DNA of 39,543 nt, from the NCBI RefSeq assembly GCF_016306625.1, contig NZ_JACOII010000059.1:1-39543 (forward strand). The letters are read 5' to 3'. The translations under genes were made by a program, and so were the position numbers. Source of the DNA: Xenorhabdus lircayensis (GTDB lineage: Bacteria > Pseudomonadota > Gammaproteobacteria > Enterobacterales > Enterobacteriaceae). Below the pieces are notes generated by a model. That model searched no databases, had not been told where the DNA came from, and saw only the letters and a program-made list of their open reading frames with translations. This document shows, one piece after another, positions 29,008 through 36,264 of the stretch (positions are counted from its first letter, which is position 1; every line of letters begins with the position of its first letter).

Positions 29008-29204
29008 GTAATGCCTTTTAAAAAAATTCAGCCTGTTTGGGATGGCTAATAGAAACGGTAACTATCCTTTCATAAACCAAATTTCGCTATCCTGGCGGAA
29101 ACAATTGTTAAATTGCCGAGAGTCAACTTGGTAACGTTTGGTATTCGTTTTTAATTAGGTGAAATATGCATCGCAGTCTAGAGTTGAGGATAAGTATATG
29201 TCAA

Positions 29205-29215
29205 TCATAATATGA
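29205..29215. promoter_or_regulatory. Palindromic site A (TCATAATATGA), candidate operator
   Basis: TCATA and TATGA flank a single central A; the symmetry extends one base each side (ATCATA-A-TATGAT, 29204-29216) and a T-run follows. It lies roughly midway between the two operon starts. Confidence 0.5.
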
Positions 29216-29327
29216 TTTTTTAGTGCAAAATTTGTTTGACTTTTTGGCATGGAAACGAAATGATAAAAAACAAAGCTAGATTGTTTTCTATCATGTAGTT
29301 AACAACCAAACTTACTGTTTATGAGAA

Positions 29328-29338
29328 TCATAATCTGA
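29328..29338. promoter_or_regulatory. Palindromic site C (TCATAATCTGA), candidate operator
   Basis: It differs at one base from site A and lies 32 bases (about three helix turns) before site B, about 90 bases from terZ. Confidence 0.4.
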
Positions 29339-29359
29339 CAGATTTCGGCTATCTATTTG

Positions 29360-29370
29360 TCATATTATGA
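29360..29370. promoter_or_regulatory. Palindromic site B (TCATATTATGA), candidate operator
   Basis: A perfect palindrome with a central T, followed by a T-run like site A. It lies about 58 bases before the terZ ATG, near where a promoter should be. Confidence 0.5.
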
Positions 29371-29427
29371 TTTTTTAATACGTGAAATTACCGTGATTCA
29401 CCGACAAACAGAATAGAGGTGTCATTA

Positions 29428-30015
29428 ATGGTTTCGTTAAACAAAAATCAGTCAGTTTCGCTCGCCAAACAGAGCGCTTCACTGGCTAAAATTGATTTTG
29501 GTCTGGGATGGGATCCCGTAGCCAAGAAGAAAGGTTTTCTGGCGAGTTTATTCGGCGGTGGCAGTGATGAAATTGATCTGGATGCAAGCTGCATAATGCT
29601 TGATAAATCTGGCAGTGCCATCGATACAGTGTGGTTCGGTCAACTAAAATCAAAATGCGGTTCTGTCCAACACACTGGCGACAACCGAACTGGTGAAGGT
29701 GATGGGGATGATGAAGTTATCCGCGTCGATCTGATCAGGCTTCCCGCCAATGTCGAATACCTTGCTTTTACCGTTAACAGTTTCCGAGGTCAAACCTTCA
29801 ATGATGTTGGAAATGCTTTCTGCCGTGTCGTTGATCAAAGCGGTAAAGAGTTGGCTCGTTATCAGTTAAATGAACAAGGTGCCCATACTGGCATTATCAT
29901 CTCTTCCCTGCGCCGCAATGACGGGCAATGGGATTTCACGGCACATGGCGTCCCTTGCCTTGGACGTACCATTGACGCGATGTATCCGCAGATCGTTGAA
30001 ACGGTGGTGCGCTAA
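29428..30015 (+). CDS. terZ: TerZ, TerD-family calcium-binding stress protein
   Basis: 195 residues from the ATG at 29428 (AGAGGT eight bases upstream). A GTG nine bases earlier is possible, but TerZ proteins begin M-V-S-L. The single TerD domain has the G-L-G-W-D-P start, an insert with K-K-K-G-F-L-A-S-L-F-G-G-G, I-D-L-D-A-S-C, and the acidic calcium-binding loop [13 protein letters not shown], followed by N-S-F-R-G-Q-T-F. It is the first gene of terZABCD. Members of the family are linked to tellurite, phage and colicin resistance. Its stop overlaps the terA ATG (TAATG). Confidence 0.93.
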   Translation: MVSLNKNQSVSLAKQSASLAKIDFGLGWDPVAKKKGFLASLFGGGSDEIDLDASCIMLDKSGSAIDTVWFGQLKSKCGSVQHTGDNRTGEGDGDDEVIRVDLIRLPANVEYLAFTVNSFRGQTFNDVGNAFCRVVDQSGKELARYQLNEQGAHTGIIISSLRRNDGQWDFTAHGVPCLGRTIDAMYPQIVETVVR

Positions 30016-31169
30016 TGAATCTGACGCCTGGGGGAAATGCCCCCGTTTCCAACCAGACACTCATCGTACGGGTTTTGTCAGGTACAGCCGTTGATGTCTC
30101 CGCTTTCCGTCTGTATGCAGATGGCAAAGTCAAAGGCGATCCCGACATGGTGTTCTACGGTCAACCCGTCAGTGACGACAACACCATTCGTCTGGCTGGC
30201 GGCAACATCAATACCTCATTCAGCGTCAACTTGCCTGCATTGGGGCAGGATGTCCAGAAAGTGGCGTTTACCGCGACCTGCGATGGCAATCAAACGATTT
30301 CCAGCCTGCGTAGCCTGACTATTCGGGTCGAACTGAACAGCAGCGTGATTTTGCAGGGCAATGTTGAAGTACAAGGACGCCTGGAAGCCGCCTTGATCCT
30401 CGGTGAACTGTATCGCCGCAATGGAGAGTGGAAATTCCGCTTTATTGCCCAAGGTTTTAATGGCGGCCTTAAGCCACTGGCGGAGCATTTTGGTGTAGAT
30501 ATCGTTGATGAGACCCCAACTTCAACGCCTGCCCCAGCATCAACAGTGCCAAGTAGTATTAATCTGAGCAAGGTATCTCTGACCAAAGAAAAACCCGCTA
30601 TCAGCCTAAGCAAACGTGACAACTTCGGCGAAATTCGCGTCAACCTGAACTGGAATCAGACTTCTTCCGCCTCAAAAGGCGTATTTCAGGGCATATTTGG
30701 TTCAAACAAAGGTGTGGATCTGGATCTCGGCGCATTCGTCCGACTGCAAGATGGAGAGCGCCACGTTGTACAGGCATTAGGAAAGAGCTTTGGCGATTAC
30801 CATAATGAACCGCATGTACAATTACAGGGAGATGATCGTACCGGTAATGTGAATGGCGGTGAATGGCTTCACGTCAATGGCCTAGAATGGAAAAACATCA
30901 GTGAGGTTTTGATCTACGCCTTTATCTACGAAGGCGCACCTAGCTGGAGTAAGACCGATGGAGTAGTCACTATCTATATCCCTGACCAGCCCCCAATTGA
31001 AACGCGTATGACAGAAGGCCACAACCACAAAAACATGTGTGCCATCGCCCGTCTTGTTAATGAAAACGGGGCCATCAAAGTAGAACGCATCAATCAATAC
31101 TTCAGTGGGCATAAAGAGATGGACAGGGCGTTTGGATGGGGCTTTCGCTGGTCATCAGGCAGTAAATAA
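30015..31169 (+). CDS. terA: TerA, two TerD-like domains
   Basis: 384 residues. The N-terminal TerD-like half (about 1-170) ends with L-G-E-L-Y-R-R-N-G-E-W-K-F-R. A proline/threonine-rich linker (P-T-S-T-P-A-P-A-S) and a short L-S-K-V-S-L-T-K-E-K-P repeat join it to the second half (about 210-384), with V-D-L-D-L-G-A-F and D-D-R-T-G-N-V-N-G-G-E. The calcium loops are degenerate compared with TerZ and TerD, which is usual for TerA. It overlaps terZ by one base, so the two are coupled. Confidence 0.93.
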   Translation: MNLTPGGNAPVSNQTLIVRVLSGTAVDVSAFRLYADGKVKGDPDMVFYGQPVSDDNTIRLAGGNINTSFSVNLPALGQDVQKVAFTATCDGNQTISSLRSLTIRVELNSSVILQGNVEVQGRLEAALILGELYRRNGEWKFRFIAQGFNGGLKPLAEHFGVDIVDETPTSTPAPASTVPSSINLSKVSLTKEKPAISLSKRDNFGEIRVNLNWNQTSSASKGVFQGIFGSNKGVDLDLGAFVRLQDGERHVVQALGKSFGDYHNEPHVQLQGDDRTGNVNGGEWLHVNGLEWKNISEVLIYAFIYEGAPSWSKTDGVVTIYIPDQPPIETRMTEGHNHKNMCAIARLVNENGAIKVERINQYFSGHKEMDRAFGWGFRWSSGSK

Positions 31170-31176
31170 CACTTAG

Positions 31177-31232
31177 CTTTTACACAACAGTTTTTACACC
31201 GCAGTTTTTACATAACAGTTTTTACACAAACG
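31177..31232 (+). repeat. Four 14-bp tandem repeats between terA and terB
   Basis: Units at 31177, 31191, 31205 and 31219 read close to TTTTTACACAACAG with one to three changes each. They fill nearly all of the 72-base gap and stop just before the terB ribosome site GGAGGGG. Confidence 0.8.
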
Positions 31233-31241
31233 GAGGGGCTC

Positions 31242-31697
31242 ATGTCCTTTTTAAACAAAATCAAGTCAGCGTTCAACGCAGGTCGTGAAGAGCTAACCAA
31301 TCAAGTTGGTCGTTTCAAGAACAAAAAGTTCATGGAAGGGACCGTGGCGGTATGCGCGCACATTGCAATGGCGAGCAATGGCGTCAGCTCAGAAGAAAAG
31401 CAAAAAATGGTGGGGTTCATCAAAAACTCCCCCGAACTGAAAGTGTTCGATACCACTGAGATTATCGAATTCTTTAACAAACTGGTCAGCAGCTACGAAT
31501 TTGATGCAGATATTGGCAAGGGTGAAGCCATGAAATTCATCATGGCACTGAAACAACAGCCTGAAGCGGCGCAGCTTGCCTTGCGCGTGGGGATCGCCGT
31601 CGCCAAAAGTGATGGTGACTTTGATAACGACGAAAAAAATGCTGCCCGTGAAATTTGTTTAGCCCTTGGCTTTACACTGGCTGATTTCGAACTGTAA
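31242..31697 (+). CDS. terB: TerB, TerB-domain protein
   Basis: 151 residues, all-helical TerB/DjlA-like domain. Typical features: a basic N-terminus, A-V-C-A-H-I-A-M-A-S-N-G-V-S-S-E-E-K, the helix E-A-A-Q-L-A-L-R-V-G-I-A-V-A, and the acidic metal-site segment K-S-D-G-D-F-D-N-D-E-K. TerB is thought to bind metal and to work with TerC at the membrane. A strong ribosome site (GGAGGGG) precedes the ATG; terC begins 27 bases after its stop. Confidence 0.93.
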   Translation: MSFLNKIKSAFNAGREELTNQVGRFKNKKFMEGTVAVCAHIAMASNGVSSEEKQKMVGFIKNSPELKVFDTTEIIEFFNKLVSSYEFDADIGKGEAMKFIMALKQQPEAAQLALRVGIAVAKSDGDFDNDEKNAAREICLALGFTLADFEL

Positions 31698-31724
31698 TCG
31701 CAGATAATTTAAGAGGCTTACTTC

Positions 31725-32753
31725 ATGGTATCCACGCACATCGGTTTTCCGATGGAAACTGTTGCTGTATTTATTATTCTGTCGGTTGGTGCGCTCTTTA
31801 TCGATCTCTTTATGCATCGTCATGATAAGCCGATTTCGCTGCGTAGCGCTGCCCTTTGGTCTATTTTCTGGATCGCGATTGCATTTATTTTCGCAGGTTT
31901 CCTGTATGTTCATCACGGCGCGGAAACTGCAAGCCTGTTTGTGACAGGCTATGCACTGGAAAAAGTCCTTTCCGTCGATAACCTGTTTGTCATCATGGCG
32001 ATTTTCTCTTGGTTCGCCGTTCCTGACCGCTACCGCCACCGTGTCCTGTATTGGGGGATTATCGGCGCTATCGTCTTCCGTGGTATTTTTGTCGCTATCG
32101 GGACGAGCTTACTGGCGCTTGGGCCGTGGGTTGAGATAGTGTTTGCGGTTATCGTTGGCTGGACAGCAGTTATGATGTTGAAAAGCGGTGGTGATGGCGA
32201 TGAAATCGAAGATTATTCACAGCATCTTGCCTACCGTCTGGTGAAGCGTTTCTTCCCAATCTGGCCGAAACTACGCGGTCATGCTTTTATGCTTAACCAA
32301 AAGGAAGTGGATGCGGAACTGGTTAAACCGGAAAACGCAGATATGAAAGTGGGTCGGGCTGGCAAAGCAGCGCTTTATGCTACGCCACTGATGCTGTGTC
32401 TGGCAGTGGTTGAACTGTCTGATTTGATGTTTGCCTTTGACTCTGTACCTGCGGTTATTGCTGTCAGCCGGGAGCCTTTGATTGTATACAGCGCCATGAT
32501 GTTTGCTATCTTGGGCCTGCGTACGCTCTACTTTGTGCTTGAAGCACTGAAAAAGTATCTGGTGCATTTGGAAAAAGCAGTGATCGTCCTGCTGTTTTTT
32601 ATTGCCATTAAACTGGGTCTGAACGCCTCTGAACGCATATTCCATCATGGATATTCCATTTCGGCGACAGCTAGCCTACTTGTGGTAATTGGAGTGCTGA
32701 CAGCCGGTATTCTTGCCAGCCTGCTATTCCCACAAAAAGAAAATGCAAGCTAA
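31725..32753 (+). CDS. terC: TerC, integral membrane protein
   Basis: 342 residues with about eight or nine hydrophobic segments and a central charged cytoplasmic loop (about 145-195). TerC landmarks: F-I-D-L, L-E-K-V-L-S-V-D-N-L-F-V, V-E-L-S-D-L-M-F-A-F-D-S-V-P-A, and L-G-L-R-T-L-Y-F. The paired acidic residues in the two repeats fit a metal-ion transporter or sensor role proposed for the family. AGAGG stands nine bases before the ATG. Confidence 0.94.
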   Translation: MVSTHIGFPMETVAVFIILSVGALFIDLFMHRHDKPISLRSAALWSIFWIAIAFIFAGFLYVHHGAETASLFVTGYALEKVLSVDNLFVIMAIFSWFAVPDRYRHRVLYWGIIGAIVFRGIFVAIGTSLLALGPWVEIVFAVIVGWTAVMMLKSGGDGDEIEDYSQHLAYRLVKRFFPIWPKLRGHAFMLNQKEVDAELVKPENADMKVGRAGKAALYATPLMLCLAVVELSDLMFAFDSVPAVIAVSREPLIVYSAMMFAILGLRTLYFVLEALKKYLVHLEKAVIVLLFFIAIKLGLNASERIFHHGYSISATASLLVVIGVLTAGILASLLFPQKENAS

Positions 32754-32815
32754 ACCCGGTAAGTTAAATCCAGACAATTAATTAATAATACAACGTAAAA
32801 AGTGAGGAAATAATA

Positions 32816-33394
32816 ATGGGTGTATCTCTTTCTAAAGGCGGTAACGTTTCTCTGAGCAAAGAAGCGCCAACCATGAAAAACGTTCTGATCGGTCTCGGTT
32901 GGGATGCCCGCGCGACTGACGGACAGGATTTTGACCTTGACGCTTCTGCCTTCCTGCTGGCAGCAAACGGCAAAGTCCGCAGTGATGCGGACTTCATTTT
33001 CTACAACAACCTGAAATCGGCTGACGGCTCCATCATGCACACTGGCGACAACCGTACTGGTGAAGGGGATGGCGATGACGAATCACTGAAAATCAAACTG
33101 GATCAAATTCCTGCTGATGTAGAAAAAGTGGTTTTTGTAGTGACTATCCATGATGCACAGGCACGTCACCAGAGCTTCGGTCAAGTTTCCGGTGCGTTCA
33201 TTCGCCTGGCTAACGACGACACTCAAGTGGAAGTGGCTCGCTATGATCTGACTGAAGATGCCTCTACCGAAACCGCTATGCTGTTCGGTGAACTGTATCG
33301 CCACAACACAGAATGGAAATTCCGTGCAGTGGGTCAAGGCTATGCGGGTGGTCTGGCTTCTGTTTGTGCACAGTATGGTATTAATGCAGCTTAA
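32816..33394 (+). CDS. terD: TerD, calcium-binding stress protein
   Basis: 192 residues, single TerD domain: [13 protein letters not shown] at the start, [31 protein letters not shown] for calcium, [13 protein letters not shown] and [11 protein letters not shown]. All calcium-site acids appear present. It is the last ter gene here; a terminator follows at once, so terE and terF, which often come next, are missing from this operon. Confidence 0.94.
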   Translation: MGVSLSKGGNVSLSKEAPTMKNVLIGLGWDARATDGQDFDLDASAFLLAANGKVRSDADFIFYNNLKSADGSIMHTGDNRTGEGDGDDESLKIKLDQIPADVEKVVFVVTIHDAQARHQSFGQVSGAFIRLANDDTQVEVARYDLTEDASTETAMLFGELYRHNTEWKFRAVGQGYAGGLASVCAQYGINAA

Positions 33395-33460
33395 TTTGAG
33401 TATGACTCAATATAAAAACGTCAGTATGAAGATTTAATTCGGCACACTGAGATTAATTAA

Positions 33461-33496
33461 AAGCCCTGCTTGGTGATATAAGCAGGGCTTTTTTTT
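33461..33496 (+). terminator. Rho-independent terminator of terZABCD, probably bidirectional
   Basis: AAGCCCTGCTT (33461-33471) pairs perfectly with AAGCAGGGCTT (33480-33490) and is followed by a T-run. On the minus strand the stem is followed by TTTTAATT, so it may also stop the convergent fimbrial operon. Confidence 0.92.
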
Positions 33497-33594
33497 GTCT
33501 TCTCATATAATGGTTATAATTTTCTACATTGCATTATTATCAAACTAATCTCTATATATTAAATACGAAGATATGATGTATGAGAAAAATATTC

Positions 33595-34617
33595 TCAATC
33601 AAATGCTATTTTTAATATGGCATTTCCCAAATACTCACCTGGAGTGATATTGTTAGCCGTCTTTCTCAGCATGCTACTCAAACTCAATTCTTCACCATTG
33701 GAGCCAACGGTAATAATTGATTTATTTTTGCTGGAATTATACATCAGGTTGCTTCCTTCCACGGTTAACAATGAGCTCACTCCAGTTTTATTCGTTGGCA
33801 TCAATAATTCTATTTTATTACCGCTACCTTTTCCTGTTGCGCCACCTGAATCCAATGATAAGCTAATGTTAGCAGGATTTTGGCATCTTAGACGAATAAT
33901 ACTCTTTGCAATATTTCCGTCAAAGTTTGTAGTTGTTAAATTCGGATGCTTTAGCTCCACCTTATTTGAAGGTTCTGCTGAACATGAATTAGTGATATTG
34001 ATTGTATAATTAACTTCAATTTGAGCACCATAATTTAAAGAAACAGCATATTGCTCGTAGTATGTTTGAGGAGTCGGTTCCCTATAAGCATTCAATGTTC
34101 CAATATTGACATAACCAGTATAATAGCCTGTAGGGATATTGTCGTCTATTTTATAATAAACGCTATTATACCCTGAAAACCAATTTGAAAATGGCCCAAT
34201 AACTCCATTACTTCCACATAAAGCACCATAAGCAGTCCCTCTTGTCCGAAAAGAAACAAAATCTCTCCTATTGATGGGAGGATCGATAGGTTTAGATAAA
34301 TGAACTTCATTTTCCCCCAACATACCTACTGCTCTCACCATCTTTCCATTTATATTAAATTTTATTTCCTTTTTCAAATTTAAAACTGCAAAAGACATTA
34401 CATACTTATTTTCATAACAAGATCCATTAATCCAAGTATTTTCCCCATTAAATTTCTCAGGGAGATTCATATTAACCTTTAAAATTCCATTTTGAGATGC
34501 ACCACCAGTATATGTTGCTGTAGCATTAGTAACACCTGATCCAACAAAATATCCCCAACCTCCTCCATATACAGGATTCCATATAGAAATAAAAATCAAA
34601 AAAAATATTCTTTTCAT
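33595..34617 (-). CDS. Fimbrial tip adhesin, MrpH-like two-domain protein
   Basis: 340 residues from the ATG at 34617; a GTG five codons earlier is possible. The signal peptide (M-K-R-I-F-F-L-I-F-I-S, cleavage near V-Y-G) is followed by an N-terminal receptor-binding domain (about 20-200, rich in Gly, Asn and Tyr) and a C-terminal pilin domain (about 205-340) beginning near N-I-T-N-S-C and ending E-Y-L-G-N-A-I-L-K-I-A-F-D. Two-domain adhesins sit at the tip of chaperone-usher fibres and are encoded last in the operon, as here. The gene is clearly more AT-rich than its neighbours. The ligand cannot be told. Confidence 0.8.
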   Translation of the reverse strand: MKRIFFLIFISIWNPVYGGGWGYFVGSGVTNATATYTGGASQNGILKVNMNLPEKFNGENTWINGSCYENKYVMSFAVLNLKKEIKFNINGKMVRAVGMLGENEVHLSKPIDPPINRRDFVSFRTRGTAYGALCGSNGVIGPFSNWFSGYNSVYYKIDDNIPTGYYTGYVNIGTLNAYREPTPQTYYEQYAVSLNYGAQIEVNYTINITNSCSAEPSNKVELKHPNLTTTNFDGNIAKSIIRLRCQNPANISLSLDSGGATGKGSGNKIELLMPTNKTGVSSLLTVEGSNLMYNSSKNKSIITVGSNGEELSLSSMLRKTANNITPGEYLGNAILKIAFD

Positions 34618-34669
34618 ATTACAAACCCACACTCATATACCAATAGTTTTTTCATACACAAATAAATGT

Positions 34670-35200
34670 TTATTGATAATTCATCAACAAACTTGCCGCA
34701 GATTGAAATTCACCTGCTTCCAATTTATTTTCTGCCACTAAACGCGCAGTCAACTTAACAAACCCCATCGGTTCATCAGCCTGAGAGTCAATTCCTTTAA
34801 TCAGTATCCAGCTATTTAATACAACAGGTTCATTTTCGTATGTTAGCGCAATCCCCAATCCTTTCATTGAGGTTGACAATACATTATTTCCCATCGAGTC
34901 AATTACACCATAACCCAGAGGCTGAACTTTCATTTTTAATACCTTGCCGATAGGAGCCCTGCTATCACAATGCACTTTCAGTCTGAAAGATTTTTCAGCA
35001 TTCGGCGTTCCCACTACCTTCAATGGCATATACATAAGATTCACATTAATTATTTTATCGCCATTTTCACCTGTCACACTACAGGGCGGTTCCCGCAGTG
35101 TTCCCTTAACCGTAATTTGTACATCGGCATAACTCGGCCCATACCAAAAAATAGTGCAGGCCAATAATAACTTTGCAAATACTGTCCAATTATTTTTCAC
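34670..35200 (-). CDS. Minor fimbrial subunit (MrpG/PapF-like)
   Basis: 176 residues with a GTG start and AGGTGAT a few bases before it. The signal peptide ends near S-Y-A. The mature part shows the pilin pattern: V-Q-I-T-V-K-G-T-L-R-E-P-P-C-S-V first strand with its cysteine, the second cysteine in L-K-V-H-C-D-S, and A-R-L-V-A-E-N-K-L-E-A-G-E-F-Q-S-A-A-S-L-L-M-N-Y-Q at the end. It is probably an adaptor that joins the tip adhesin, encoded next, to the fibre. Confidence 0.85.
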   Translation of the reverse strand: MKNNWTVFAKLLLACTIFWYGPSYADVQITVKGTLREPPCSVTGENGDKIINVNLMYMPLKVVGTPNAEKSFRLKVHCDSRAPIGKVLKMKVQPLGYGVIDSMGNNVLSTSMKGLGIALTYENEPVVLNSWILIKGIDSQADEPMGFVKLTARLVAENKLEAGEFQSAASLLMNYQ

Positions 35201-35208
35201 TGCATCAC

Positions 35209-35439
35209 CTATTCATAATTCACTTCCAGCCTCAGGTTTGAGCTTCTCGCAGGAATCGATCTGAGAACCACCCTAAGCTGCTGCCTGCCTTTATGGATCA
35301 TCTTATGGGTCAGTCGATTCAATATTGTCGAATCCCAAAGCAGCCCCCGTGCGGTTAGCACGATATTGACGGGTAAAGGAGGCGCATTTGTATTAATCGC
35401 TTCCATACCCTCACCACAATCAACCAACTCAAGATACAT
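35209..35439 (-). pseudogene. Pilin C-terminal fragment or unusually short fimbrial gene
   Basis: A 76-codon frame from the ATG at 35439. The frame is open back to a TGA at 35473-35475, but no ribosome site or signal peptide is seen, and the chaperone gene ends at 35480, so there is no room for a full pilin. The C-terminus L-R-L-E-V-N-Y-E resembles pilin ends, and L-E-L-V-D-C-G could be the region of the second pilin cysteine. It occupies the place where other MR/P-type operons carry further minor pilins. I read it as the remainder of an internally deleted subunit gene; a functional small protein is not excluded. Confidence 0.5.
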
Positions 35440-35479
35440 CCATTCATCTTGTATCTGCGCCTTGTGTAATTTTCAACTG

Positions 35480-36226
35480 TTATTCTTTTTGGTTTTTGAG
35501 AGCAGTACACTTCTCATTGCCACACTGGAATGCCAGTGTTGGGCGCCCACCATAATCATTAATATAAGTAAGATGTGGTGTGGCATATTGCCCCTTCTTT
35601 ACCGTCTCACTACCAAACGGTGCTACCATCACGCCTTCAAAATTCCCACCTTCTGACTGTGACTGACTATCTCCCATCCCAATAATCGTGATGTAATAAG
35701 GTGTTGGATTCTCTATCCGGTAACCCCCGTTAATCTTGTGTAATACCAGTTGATCCTGCCAAACTCCATTAGGTTTGGTTTTAATCGCTACCGGACGGTA
35801 AAACAGCTTAATTTTGGTTTGCAGCGCAATTTGCAGCACGTTCGGTTGTTCACTTTTGGGTGGAATTTCCCGCAAATTAAAATAGAACAGAGATTCCCGA
35901 TCCTGTGCCAACAGATTCACTGCGGATGTGGTTTCTACCCGAATAAAACTGTGTTTGCCGGGCTCCAGGCGCTGTACTGGCGGCGTCACCACCAATGGCC
36001 CCGTCATGATTTTTTTCTGGTTTTCATCTTCTAGCCAGACTTGGGCCAAATAAGGTAATTGCTTGTTTTCATTTAATATATTCAACGAAATAGATTTATT
36101 TTCACCATCAAACACCACTCTGGTTCGATCCAAAGAAATTGCCGCCTGTGTTGAAAACGCGGCAAATACCAATGCACTACATGCCAATTTTTGCAGACAT
36201 CGTTTTTTCATTCTTTCTGTCATCAT
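35480..36226 (-). CDS. Periplasmic fimbrial chaperone (PapD/MrpD-like)
   Basis: About 248 residues from the ATG at 36226. A TTG six codons earlier and an ATG five codons later are alternatives; the hydrophobic signal follows M-K-K-R-C-L-Q-K-L-A. The two Ig-like domains show the chaperone marks: I-S-L-D-R-T-R-V-V-F-D-G near the mature start with the conserved Arg, Y-L-A-Q-V-W-L-E-D, F-I-R-V-E, S-L-F-Y-F-N-L-R-E-I-P-P-K and I-K-L-F-Y-R-P. It folds pilins in the periplasm by donor-strand complementation and delivers them to the usher encoded 38 bases upstream. Confidence 0.93.
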   Translation of the reverse strand: MMTERMKKRCLQKLACSALVFAAFSTQAAISLDRTRVVFDGENKSISLNILNENKQLPYLAQVWLEDENQKKIMTGPLVVTPPVQRLEPGKHSFIRVETTSAVNLLAQDRESLFYFNLREIPPKSEQPNVLQIALQTKIKLFYRPVAIKTKPNGVWQDQLVLHKINGGYRIENPTPYYITIIGMGDSQSQSEGGNFEGVMVAPFGSETVKKGQYATPHLTYINDYGGRPTLAFQCGNEKCTALKNQKE

Positions 36227-36264
36227 TACCGTTATTCTCTTCAATTCGTTTGCTTGATTTACCG

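Larger units (their letters stand above)
29008..29427. promoter_or_regulatory. Divergent promoter region of the Ter module
   Basis: A 420-base AT-rich gap between the leftward biosynthetic operon and the rightward terZABCD operon. It has no supported gene. It contains three copies of an 11-bp palindrome, listed separately. AGAGGT at 29415-29420 is the ribosome site for terZ. Confidence 0.75.

Noticed and set aside
33617-34009. A 130-codon plus-strand frame opposite the fimbrial adhesin
   Set aside because: It is antisense to the pilin domain of the adhesin, has no homologous look and no ribosome site.
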